32,671 nucleotides of DNA, from positions 1,000-33,670 of the forward strand of contig JAJQGV010000084.1 in the NCBI GenBank assembly GCA_021200215.1. The letters run 5' to 3'. Made by a program: the position numbers and the translations under genes. A model generated the notes under the pieces. The model was not told the origin of the DNA and searched no databases. It saw only the letters and a list, made by a program, of their open reading frames with translations. The DNA is from Ruminococcus sp. Its GTDB lineage: Bacteria; Bacillota; Clostridia; Oscillospirales; Ruminococcaceae. Shown here piece after piece: positions 23,770-30,955 of the stretch (its first letter is position 1; each line of letters begins with the position of its first letter).

Positions 23770-24626
23770 TTTTTTAAATCCTTTAAGGTTAATACAGTCG
23801 GAATTGAACACATTACAAGGTATACGCTTTCAAAGATATACAACCTAGAGTTAAACAATACGCTTAGCTTAGTAGTATAGCTATACCATACACCCCTCGA
23901 TGTGATAAACATAACTATATCCATAAGAAGTATTAATATTATAGCTATAATATCTATGTGTTTTAATCTAACTGCATGATAAGCAGTTCTACGCTTCTTA
24001 CTACCGAACCCACGACACTTCATAGTATCGGAAGTTTCAATAGCATTTTCCAAAGCCCAAGTTATCAATATAGATATACAGTTTACGGATATTATTATCT
24101 TGCGTACAAAGTTAGCCTTTTTAACATTGTTACCTAAGCAACTTTGAGCCATAAATATTTCTTTAAGTTTAGCCTTATATCTAGGTATGAACCTCATAGC
24201 CATAGATATAACTAAGGATACTTCAGGAGAAAGATATCCAGTAACTATTAATATCTTATCGGAAGTTAAGACTCTCTCCACCGATAAGAACCACAGTATT
24301 ACAGTAAGATACAATGTCCCTAATACCACTCCATACACTACGGATTCCAAAGTTATTGGATTATAGTTCACATAGAACAGTATAGTATCCCCTTTATGAT
24401 TAAAGGCTACATTTACTATAGTAACGAATATCATAAAAGGTATACCTGCAATAACATACTTTAAGATATCATGTTTACGGAAAACTATTCCATTAGTTAT
24501 TGCTCCTATTAAAGATATCATTAAAGTTATAGGGTGCAGATTCAACGATACTACACATATCACCGATATAAAGTATAACGTTGCCACTATAGGGTGATAC
24601 CTATCTAAGACGTTATAACTACTCAT
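23763..24626 (-). CDS. ECF transporter T component
   Basis: Membrane scaffold coupling the ATPases to the S component, 287 residues with about six hydrophobic segments. A cytoplasmic helical region holds the two short coupling motifs, here AQSCLG and MKCRGFG, the latter close to the usual x-R-G; the first is unusual in lacking Arg. The start overlaps the DUF4430 stop by one base (TAATG), and its end overlaps the ATPase start, giving a tightly coupled operon. The T-component assignment is sound from topology, motifs and position. Confidence 0.88.
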   Translation of the reverse strand: MSSYNVLDRYHPIVATLYFISVICVVSLNLHPITLMISLIGAITNGIVFRKHDILKYVIAGIPFMIFVTIVNVAFNHKGDTILFYVNYNPITLESVVYGVVLGTLYLTVILWFLSVERVLTSDKILIVTGYLSPEVSLVISMAMRFIPRYKAKLKEIFMAQSCLGNNVKKANFVRKIIISVNCISILITWALENAIETSDTMKCRGFGSKKRRTAYHAVRLKHIDIIAIILILLMDIVMFITSRGVWYSYTTKLSVLFNSRLYIFESVYLVMCSIPTVLTLKDLKKW

Positions 24627-25912
24627 TAACTAACCTCTGATACTACGCAACCAACATCTTGACCAAGACTACAAGTATAGTAGAATACTATATTATCACC
24701 TTGAGCTAACATATATCTGCTACAACCATAGTTTGGAAACCAATCATTCACAGAGTATACCCACCCCGATAGAGAACCACAATCAAACTCATATAGGTTA
24801 TTTATGCCCTCTATATATACGGAGTTATATACTGGTGTAAATGAAGATTCCATTTGAATGCCATTCTTTTCAGTTTCTCTATATAGTACATCATATACAG
24901 ATTCTCCTTCGTAGAATATAACCTCTTGAGTATTATATATTATGCCGTCACTAGGAACGTAGATTTCTTTACCAAAGGTTAGATTATCCATATTGTCTAA
25001 TATGGTATCACATTTAATAGTTAAGTAACAAGTATAGTAGTCATCGTAGGTTATGGTGATATCATTAGGTTCTACGGGTAGAGGCTTACCTATAGGAACG
25101 GGGTCAGTTAGATAGTCATCTTGAGTAACTTGTGAACCATCGGAGAGTTCTCTTTCAGAGGTAGCGTTCTCATTAGATGATATAGTATAGTTATCGGTAG
25201 AGGTAGTAACTTGAGTTTGAGTATCGGTATCAGTAGTTTGGATAGTACTCTGTGAAGTTGAAGTAGTAGTAAGTTCTAAAGATTCTAAGGTAGTACTATC
25301 TGATTCAAATGTAGTAACGGTAGTATCTAAGGTAATCTGTTTAGAAGTAACTGTAGTTTCTAATACTTCATTGGCAGTTATAATGTATATACATTGAGTA
25401 TCACTTACCGCATAGGTTATAGAGTAAGCATCTTCAGTAAGATTATATGCCATAGATAGCTGTGTAAAAGAACCCTCAATAGGGTCAAAAGCATACAGTT
25501 TAAACTCTGTTAAAGGCTTAACGTTTGGAACGTATACAGTTAAGGTAGGATATCCGTTCAACTTTAAACTTTCAGAAAAATAGTATGCACAATGATAGTC
25601 AGAACTTAAACTACTTTGGATAGCATCGTCATACTGTGAAGTAAATATTAAATTCAAATCGGTATCTTGACAATCTGTCAACATACTTTGTGAGTAGAAC
25701 CATTCATACTTAAAACCATCAGATTCACCACTTATGGTCAAGCTACCCGAATAATCTTGATAGTTTAGAGCATCGAAGTTATCGGTAGTAACTTTTTGGT
25801 TAGTCTGATATATTTCAACGTTCAAAAGGCATATTAATATAACCATTGCCAAAATCAACGTAGGAATAATATATTTTAGGTTATGTTTAATGAATGTAAT
25901 AGCATCTTTCAA
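24626..25912 (-). CDS. Membrane-anchored DUF4430 protein
   Basis: Extracytoplasmic protein of 428 residues. A short cytoplasmic N-terminus and one membrane helix (about 13-32), an uncharacterised beta-rich region (about 45-190), a Thr/Ser-rich spacer (about 190-270) and a DUF4430 domain (about 335-425) with LSGWVYSVNDWFPNYGCSRY and NIVFYYTCSLGQDVG. DUF4430 is the beta domain of transcobalamin and intrinsic factor. As first gene of the ECF operon it probably presents ligand to the S component, receiving it from the dockerin-borne relative. The start is TTG at 25912, with GGGGG 7 bases upstream; no ATG fits. The role is inferred. Confidence 0.82.
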   Translation of the reverse strand: MKDAITFIKHNLKYIIPTLILAMVILICLLNVEIYQTNQKVTTDNFDALNYQDYSGSLTISGESDGFKYEWFYSQSMLTDCQDTDLNLIFTSQYDDAIQSSLSSDYHCAYYFSESLKLNGYPTLTVYVPNVKPLTEFKLYAFDPIEGSFTQLSMAYNLTEDAYSITYAVSDTQCIYIITANEVLETTVTSKQITLDTTVTTFESDSTTLESLELTTTSTSQSTIQTTDTDTQTQVTTSTDNYTISSNENATSERELSDGSQVTQDDYLTDPVPIGKPLPVEPNDITITYDDYYTCYLTIKCDTILDNMDNLTFGKEIYVPSDGIIYNTQEVIFYEGESVYDVLYRETEKNGIQMESSFTPVYNSVYIEGINNLYEFDCGSLSGWVYSVNDWFPNYGCSRYMLAQGDNIVFYYTCSLGQDVGCVVSEVS

Positions 25913-25937
25913 TATTTAACCCCCTAAAAGTTTATAC

Positions 25938-25976
25938 AAAAAAAGCGGGGATACCGATTTCTCTCCAACCACCGCT
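25938..25976 (-). promoter_or_regulatory. Leader terminator / attenuator of the ECF operon
   Basis: In the 5' leader, AGCGG-t-GG pairs with CCCCGCT (25969-25976 with 25944-25950 on the plus strand; one bulged base) and is followed on the minus strand by a run of about seven U. It sits between promoter and first gene, so transcription must pass it. Upstream leader sequence ACGGTAGCGGTGG offers an alternative partner. No known riboswitch class was recognised. Confidence 0.65.
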
Positions 25977-26004
25977 ACCGTTAAGTTTACATACTACGTT
26001 TTTG

Positions 26005-26033
26005 ATTATACTATAACTATTATGTTTTGTCAA
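26005..26033 (-). promoter_or_regulatory. Consensus promoter of the DUF4430-ECF operon
   Basis: On the minus strand TTGACA (26028-26033), 17-base spacer, TATAAT (26005-26010): perfect consensus. The leader is about 86 bases. Confidence 0.88.
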
Positions 26034-26191
26034 GGAAAAAATTTTATAACCCTATTATGGTAAGAATTATTTAATGCCATTTGGATATAATATACTTTAT
26101 AATAGGTATGACTTTACTCTGAAATCGATATCTCACTGCTGTTTGTGGAATGTATACAAATATAACCTCTTATTTTCGTGAGTTTAGTATA

Positions 26192-26220
26192 TTTACATTT
26201 TGGATAGCATAGTGTATAAT
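26192..26220 (+). promoter_or_regulatory. Promoter of the sucrose PTS operon
   Basis: TTTACA (26192-26197), 17-base spacer, TATAAT (26215-26220). Between this and the divergent ECF promoter (26034-26191) I see no gene or clear motif. Confidence 0.8.
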
Positions 26221-26227
26221 ATAGTCG

Positions 26228-26251
26228 ATATATGAAATTGATTTCATATAT
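26228..26251. promoter_or_regulatory. Operator-like palindrome at the sucrose operon start
   Basis: Perfect inverted repeat ATATATGAAAT - TG - ATTTCATATAT, 11-base arms, lying right at the expected transcription start. A repressor bound here would block the promoter. No regulator gene of sucrose type lies in the window. Confidence 0.65.
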
Positions 26252-26281
26252 TTAAGAATATATTAAGGAAGGAATGATTTT

Positions 26282-27679
26282 ATGGACTTTAAAAAATCAG
26301 CTACAGAAGTTCTTGAAAAGATTGGCGGAAAAGAAAACCTTATCTCTGCTGCACACTGTGCAACTAGGTTGCGTTTAGTGGTATCCAATGAAAAGACTAT
26401 CAAAAAAGAGGACATTGAAGAGATTGACGGTGTAAAAGGCGTATTTATTGCACAAGGTCAACTACAGATTATCTTTGGTACAGGTACGGTAAACAAGGTT
26501 TACGATGAGTTTATTAAAGTTGCAGACGTTCAAGAAACCTCTAAAGAGGATATGAAAAAAGAGGCTATTAAGAAAGGTAATCCCCTACAAAGAGCCATTA
26601 AAACCTTAGGCGATGTTTTTGTTCCTATAATACCAGCAATAGTTGCAGGTGGCTTAATTATGGGAATCATGGAAGCCTTAAACTTTATGAACAGCAATGA
26701 CATTATTAATATCAATACAGAAAGCTACCTATATACTATAATCAACCTATTAAGTAACAGTGCATTTACATTCTTACAGATATTAATAGGCTTTAGTGCA
26801 GTAAAAACTTTTGGTGGTAACGGATATCTTGGAGCTGTATTAGGAATGTTCTTAATTCACCCAAGTATGCAAAATGCGTATACTGTAGCTACTGAGGGTT
26901 ATACTACTACTTATAGCATCTTTGGACTATATGATATTCCTCTAGTTGGATATCAAGGGCACGTTATACCCATAATAATAGCATCGTTAATACTAGCAAC
27001 CATTGAAAAGAAACTACACAAAATAGTTCCCGAAATAGTCGATTTGTTTGTAACTCCATTAGTTAGTTTAATAGTAACGGCAATAGTAACGTATACATTC
27101 GTAGGGCCTGTATTCATATGGTTAGAAAATGGAATACTCTACTTTGTACAATGGCTGATAACTATTCCATTTGGCATAGGTAGTTTTCTAATGGGTGGAA
27201 TATACTCTACTACGGTAGTTGCGGGAATACATCATATGTACACAGTTATAGACCTCGGTCAGATTGCTGAATATGGCATGACATACTGGTTACCAATAGC
27301 ATCGGCTGCAAACGTTGCTCAAGGTGGAGCGTGTTTAGCTGTAGCTTGTAAGACTAAAAATGCTAAGATTAAATCTATGGCATTTCCATCGGCACTGTCA
27401 TCTATGTTAGGAATAACTGAACCTGCAATATTCGGTGTAAATATTCGATTTATAAAGCCTTTTGTATGTGCATCTATAGGTGGTGCTTGTGGTGCATTAG
27501 TAGCATCTTTAATGCATCTAGGAGCTAAAGCTACTGGTGTTACTGGATTGTTTGGAATATTGTTACATCTACACGCACCATTACAGTACTTAATAGTAAT
27601 GGTAGTAGCCATTGGAGTATCTTTTGCCTTAACATGGTTCTTTGGATATTCAGATGAAAAGTGTCTTAATAAACGTTAA
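26282..27679 (+). CDS. PTS sucrose transporter subunit EIIBC
   Basis: Imports sucrose and phosphorylates it to sucrose 6-phosphate. The 465-residue protein has an N-terminal EIIB domain with the phosphorylated Cys26 in AAHCATRLRL, then an EIIC membrane domain from about residue 105, beginning LGDVFVPIIPAIVAGGLIMG. There is no EIIA domain; the separate EIIA gene downstream supplies it. Sucrose specificity follows from the family and from the next genes, GH32 hydrolase and fructokinase. AAGGAAGG lies just before ATG 26282. It is the first gene of the operon, with an operator-like palindrome upstream. Confidence 0.92.
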   Translation: MDFKKSATEVLEKIGGKENLISAAHCATRLRLVVSNEKTIKKEDIEEIDGVKGVFIAQGQLQIIFGTGTVNKVYDEFIKVADVQETSKEDMKKEAIKKGNPLQRAIKTLGDVFVPIIPAIVAGGLIMGIMEALNFMNSNDIININTESYLYTIINLLSNSAFTFLQILIGFSAVKTFGGNGYLGAVLGMFLIHPSMQNAYTVATEGYTTTYSIFGLYDIPLVGYQGHVIPIIIASLILATIEKKLHKIVPEIVDLFVTPLVSLIVTAIVTYTFVGPVFIWLENGILYFVQWLITIPFGIGSFLMGGIYSTTVVAGIHHMYTVIDLGQIAEYGMTYWLPIASAANVAQGGACLAVACKTKNAKIKSMAFPSALSSMLGITEPAIFGVNIRFIKPFVCASIGGACGALVASLMHLGAKATGVTGLFGILLHLHAPLQYLIVMVVAIGVSFALTWFFGYSDEKCLNKR

Positions 27680-27694
27680 TAGAGGTGTTTTTTC

Positions 27695-29086
27695 ATGAAC
27701 GTTAGAAGTAAAAATCTATTAAAGGCTTGTGAAACTTTGGAAAACAATACTAGTAAAGATATTAAATATCGACCAAAATATCACATTTCACCAAAGGTTG
27801 GTTGGCTTAATGACCCTAATGGATTATGTCAATACAATGGATTGTATCACATATTCTACCAATACTCACCATTTGATACTAAACCTGGTTTGAACTATTG
27901 GGGACATTGTACTACTAAAGATTTTATCCATTATGAATATCATCAACCAGCACTATGCAGTGATGAAAAGTTCGACTGTCATGGAGTATACTCTGGTTCA
28001 GCGTTAGTAGAAAACGGTCAAATGAACATCTTCTACACGGGAAACGTTAAGCAGGTTGGAAACTTTAACTACATCACCAATGGAAGAGAACACAATCTTG
28101 TTAAAGTAACCTCTAAAGATGGTTTTACTTTCAATGGCAAACATTTAGTAATGACCAATAGTGACTATCCTAAAGATGTAACTTGCCACGTTCGTGACCC
28201 TAAAGTTTGGAAAGAAGATGATACCTACTATATGGTATTAGGTGCTAGGCGTATCGATGATGTAGGAGAGGCTTTAATATACCAATCTAGTGATTTAGAA
28301 ACTTGGAAACTTATCAACAGATTAACCACCAAAGAAAAGTTTGGTTATATGTGGGAATGTCCAGACATTTATAACTTCAATGATGTTAAAATCTTAGCAG
28401 TATCACCACAAGGTGTAGAACCTCTAGGGTATAAGTATAATAACATCTACCAAAGTGGATACTTCATAATAGATGGAAACTTTAAAGGAGAATATAAACT
28501 CAGTGAATTTACAGAACTAGACAATGGCTTTGATTTCTATGCCCCACAATCCTTTGTAGATGATAACGGTAGACGAATACTAATAGGTTGGTTAGGTCTA
28601 CCCGATATTGATGAATATTACTCTAACCCTACTAAAGATTGGGTTCATATGCTCACTATACCTAGAGAACTATCCTTTAAAGATGGTAGGGTGCATCAAC
28701 AACCACTTGAGGAACTTAAAAGGTTAAGAAAATCTACTAACAACTTTATGTGTAGCAGTGAGCGAACTTTCAACATAGGCACATCTTTTGAACTAATAGT
28801 AGAGGGTTTAACCAATGACTTTACTATACAACTAAACGATGCTATAATATCTTATAGTGAAAAAGTCTTTAAGTTAGAGTTTGGCAAAAGTGGTATGGGC
28901 AGAACCTTTAGGGCTATCCAAATAGATAGAGTTTATAAGGTACAAATATTCTGCGATAAGTCATCTTTAGAGATATTCTTAAACGATGGTGAAAATGTGC
29001 TATCTAGTAGGTTCTATCCTAGCGACAACATCATGGACGTTACCATTAAGACCAATTCAGCTGATGTTAAACTTTTTGAAATTTAA
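27695..29086 (+). CDS. Sucrose-6-phosphate hydrolase, GH32
   Basis: Cytoplasmic beta-fructosidase splitting sucrose 6-phosphate into glucose 6-phosphate and fructose. The 463-residue protein lacks a signal peptide. GH32 motifs are WLNDPNG with nucleophile Asp40, RDPKVW with transition-state Asp168, and WECPD with acid/base Glu221. The C-terminal beta-sandwich domain starts near residue 350. Length is normal for the family. It sits 15 bases after EIIBC and before fructokinase, completing the route. Inulin-type activity is unlikely given the PTS partner and the absence of export signals. Confidence 0.94.
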   Translation: MNVRSKNLLKACETLENNTSKDIKYRPKYHISPKVGWLNDPNGLCQYNGLYHIFYQYSPFDTKPGLNYWGHCTTKDFIHYEYHQPALCSDEKFDCHGVYSGSALVENGQMNIFYTGNVKQVGNFNYITNGREHNLVKVTSKDGFTFNGKHLVMTNSDYPKDVTCHVRDPKVWKEDDTYYMVLGARRIDDVGEALIYQSSDLETWKLINRLTTKEKFGYMWECPDIYNFNDVKILAVSPQGVEPLGYKYNNIYQSGYFIIDGNFKGEYKLSEFTELDNGFDFYAPQSFVDDNGRRILIGWLGLPDIDEYYSNPTKDWVHMLTIPRELSFKDGRVHQQPLEELKRLRKSTNNFMCSSERTFNIGTSFELIVEGLTNDFTIQLNDAIISYSEKVFKLEFGKSGMGRTFRAIQIDRVYKVQIFCDKSSLEIFLNDGENVLSSRFYPSDNIMDVTIKTNSADVKLFEI

Positions 29087-29108
29087 ACTACAATGAGGTG
29101 TATATATT

Positions 29109-30086
29109 ATGAAAAAAGTAATATCCATTGGAGAGGCGTTAATAGATTTCATTCCAAATAGAACGGAATGCGACCTAAAAGATGTATCTAGTTTTGAACG
29201 TGTCTGTGGTGGTGCTCCTACAAACGTTAGTGCAGTAGTATCCAAATTGGGTGGAAACTCTCAAATAATCACAAAGCTTGGCGAAGATGCTTTCGGTGAC
29301 TATATAGTAGATACTCTAAACAGTATCAACGTAGATACTTCTAGCATCTTGCGTACTAAAGATGCTAATACTTGTCTAGCGTTCGTATCGCTTAAGAAAG
29401 ACGGTAACAGAGAGTTCTCTTTCTATAGAAATCCTAGTGCCGATATGCTACTAAATATGGAAGAAATAAAATCTAGTTGGTTTAAAGACATAGGAGCGTT
29501 GCATTTCTGTTCAGTTGCACTAGTTGAAAGTCCCATGAAGTACGCACACATTAAAGCTATAGATATCGCTAAAGAACACAATGCAATAATAAGTTTCGAC
29601 CCTAACATTAGACTCCCTCTTTGGAAGAGCCATCAAAGTTGTAAGGATACTATAAATCAGTACCTACAGTATGCCGACCTACTAAAGATATCCAATGAGG
29701 AAGTGGATTTCATTACAGGCATGGGTATAGATGAGGCATCTAAGATACTACTAAAGGGCAACTTAAAGATGATTCTATACTCTATGGGCAAAGATGGTGC
29801 TATGGTTATAACTAAAGATGGAAAGGTTAAAGTGTCTGGAGTAGATGTTAATGCATTAGATACTACTGGTGCAGGTGACAGCATCATTGGAGCATTTCTA
29901 TACTGCCTATCTAGGGATAGTATAACCTCTAGTGAGTTAGAAACTTTACCATTAGTAAAGCTTGAAGAATATTTAAAGTTTGCCAACTACTACTCGGCAT
30001 ATAGTGTACTCGGTAGAGGTGCAATAGATTCATATGCTACACTAAATCAGATAGAAAACTTTATATCAAAACATAAGGATAGATAA
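29109..30086 (+). CDS. Fructokinase, PfkB (ribokinase-like) family
   Basis: Phosphorylates the fructose released by the GH32 enzyme to fructose 6-phosphate. The 325-residue protein starts with SIGEALIDFIPN, has the early GGAPTNVSAVVSKLGG signature and the C-terminal anion-hole motif DTTGAGDSIIGAFLY with catalytic Asp in GAGD. GAGGTG lies upstream of the ATG. Position between the hydrolase and PTS genes fixes fructose as the likely substrate. Confidence 0.93.
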   Translation: MKKVISIGEALIDFIPNRTECDLKDVSSFERVCGGAPTNVSAVVSKLGGNSQIITKLGEDAFGDYIVDTLNSINVDTSSILRTKDANTCLAFVSLKKDGNREFSFYRNPSADMLLNMEEIKSSWFKDIGALHFCSVALVESPMKYAHIKAIDIAKEHNAIISFDPNIRLPLWKSHQSCKDTINQYLQYADLLKISNEEVDFITGMGIDEASKILLKGNLKMILYSMGKDGAMVITKDGKVKVSGVDVNALDTTGAGDSIIGAFLYCLSRDSITSSELETLPLVKLEEYLKFANYYSAYSVLGRGAIDSYATLNQIENFISKHKDR

Positions 30087-30109
30087 ATATCACAGAAAGG
30101 TTGTTTTTT

Positions 30110-30610
30110 ATGTTCACATTCTTAAAAAAAGATAAGGAAACTACTAAAACTAAATCGCAGTTGGTTGCGGTTCAAAATGGCACATTAGTTAAGGTTGAAA
30201 ATCTGCCTGACCCAATGTTCGCTGAAAAGATACTTGGCGATGGCTTTGCTATACTACCAAACAATGATGGCATAGTAGTATCACCTGCCGATGCTACAGT
30301 TGAAGAAGTCCAAGATACCCTACACGCCTACTGTTTACACACTAATGACGGCTTAGATATTTTAGTACACATAGGTATAAATACGGTATCATTAAATGGC
30401 GAAGGATTTAAATCTAAGGTAAAGAAAGGTCAAAATATCAAGGCTGGTGATACTCTAGCCATAGTAGACCTAAACCTAATTGAATCTAAGGGGTTACCTA
30501 CCTACACCATAGTATTAATAACCAATGTTGATAAACTTAAAAATTTTACTATATGCAATAATAAAGAAGTAAAATCTGGTGAAACTATAGTTATAAACTA
30601 TAATATATAA
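30110..30610 (+). CDS. PTS EIIA component, glucose/sucrose type
   Basis: Carries phosphate from HPr to EIIB of the sucrose permease. The 166-residue soluble protein has LHAYCLHTNDGLDILVHIGI, in which His87 is the predicted phosphorylation site and His72 the supporting one, and the usual GEGF and late TIVLITN segments. The start at 30110 (MFTFLKK) is set by AAAGG 9 bases upstream; a TTG start three codons earlier is less likely. A free EIIA in a Firmicute sucrose operon fits the EIIBC lacking its own EIIA. Confidence 0.92.
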   Translation: MFTFLKKDKETTKTKSQLVAVQNGTLVKVENLPDPMFAEKILGDGFAILPNNDGIVVSPADATVEEVQDTLHAYCLHTNDGLDILVHIGINTVSLNGEGFKSKVKKGQNIKAGDTLAIVDLNLIESKGLPTYTIVLITNVDKLKNFTICNNKEVKSGETIVINYNI

Positions 30611-30628
30611 TCTTAGGAGGAAACTATT

Positions 30629-30886
30629 ATGAAAGAGATTAAATATGTTATCACTGATGAGAACGGCATCCACGCTAGACCTGCTGGAATACTAGTTAAA
30701 AAAGCTAAAGAGTTCAATTCTGATATTAAAATTACTAAGGTTGGAAAATCTGCTGATGCTAAAAAACTATTCAACGTTATGGGCTTAGCAGTAAAACAAG
30801 GTGATGAGATAGTTATTACTATAAATGGTGATGATGAAAACTCTGCTACTGAAGAACTACAACAATTTTTATCCAAAAACTTGTAA
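30629..30886 (+). CDS. ptsH: HPr phosphocarrier with Lys at position 46
   Basis: Passes phosphate from EI to EIIA. The 85-residue protein has the active site GIHARPAG with His15. The regulatory region reads KSADAKKLFNVMGLAV, and numbering from Met1 places Lys, not Ser, at position 46, where HPr kinase phosphorylates normal Firmicute HPr. The rest of that helix (VM-L) is conserved, so this is a real substitution and not misalignment. Such an HPr could transfer phosphate but not act as the CcpA co-repressor. AGGAGG lies 8 bases before the ATG. It is followed by a strong palindromic hairpin before the EI gene. Confidence 0.94.
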   Translation: MKEIKYVITDENGIHARPAGILVKKAKEFNSDIKITKVGKSADAKKLFNVMGLAVKQGDEIVITINGDDENSATEELQQFLSKNL

Positions 30887-30893
30887 TACTAAC

Positions 30894-30932
30894 GTGTATA
30901 GGGAACGCTAACGTTAGCGTTCCTATATACAC
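30894..30932 (+). other. Hairpin between the HPr and EI genes
   Basis: Perfect self-complement GGAACGCTAAC / GTTAGCGTTCC (30902-30912, 30913-30923), extended by GTGTATA / TATACAC outside a small bulge. It is followed by CAAATCTTTT, a weak U-tract, so partial termination or RNA processing is likely. Confidence 0.65.
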
Positions 30933-30955
30933 AAATCTTTTAGGGTGGTGATTAT

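Noticed and set aside
25944..25962. Plus-strand resemblance to the 3' part of a c-di-GMP-I riboswitch (GCGGGG-TACCGAT)
   Set aside because: The conserved 5' parts of that riboswitch are absent, and the transcript runs on the other strand, where the sequence forms a terminator stem.
25913..26033. Cobalamin riboswitch before the DUF4430-ECF operon
   Set aside because: It was looked for because of the proposed corrinoid role; the leader is too short (about 86 bases) and has no B12 box.
30902..30923. Seventh DtxR-like operator between ptsH and ptsI
   Set aside because: The half-sites GCTAAC and GTTAGC occur in the opposite order with no spacer, and the sequence is better explained as an RNA hairpin inside an operon.
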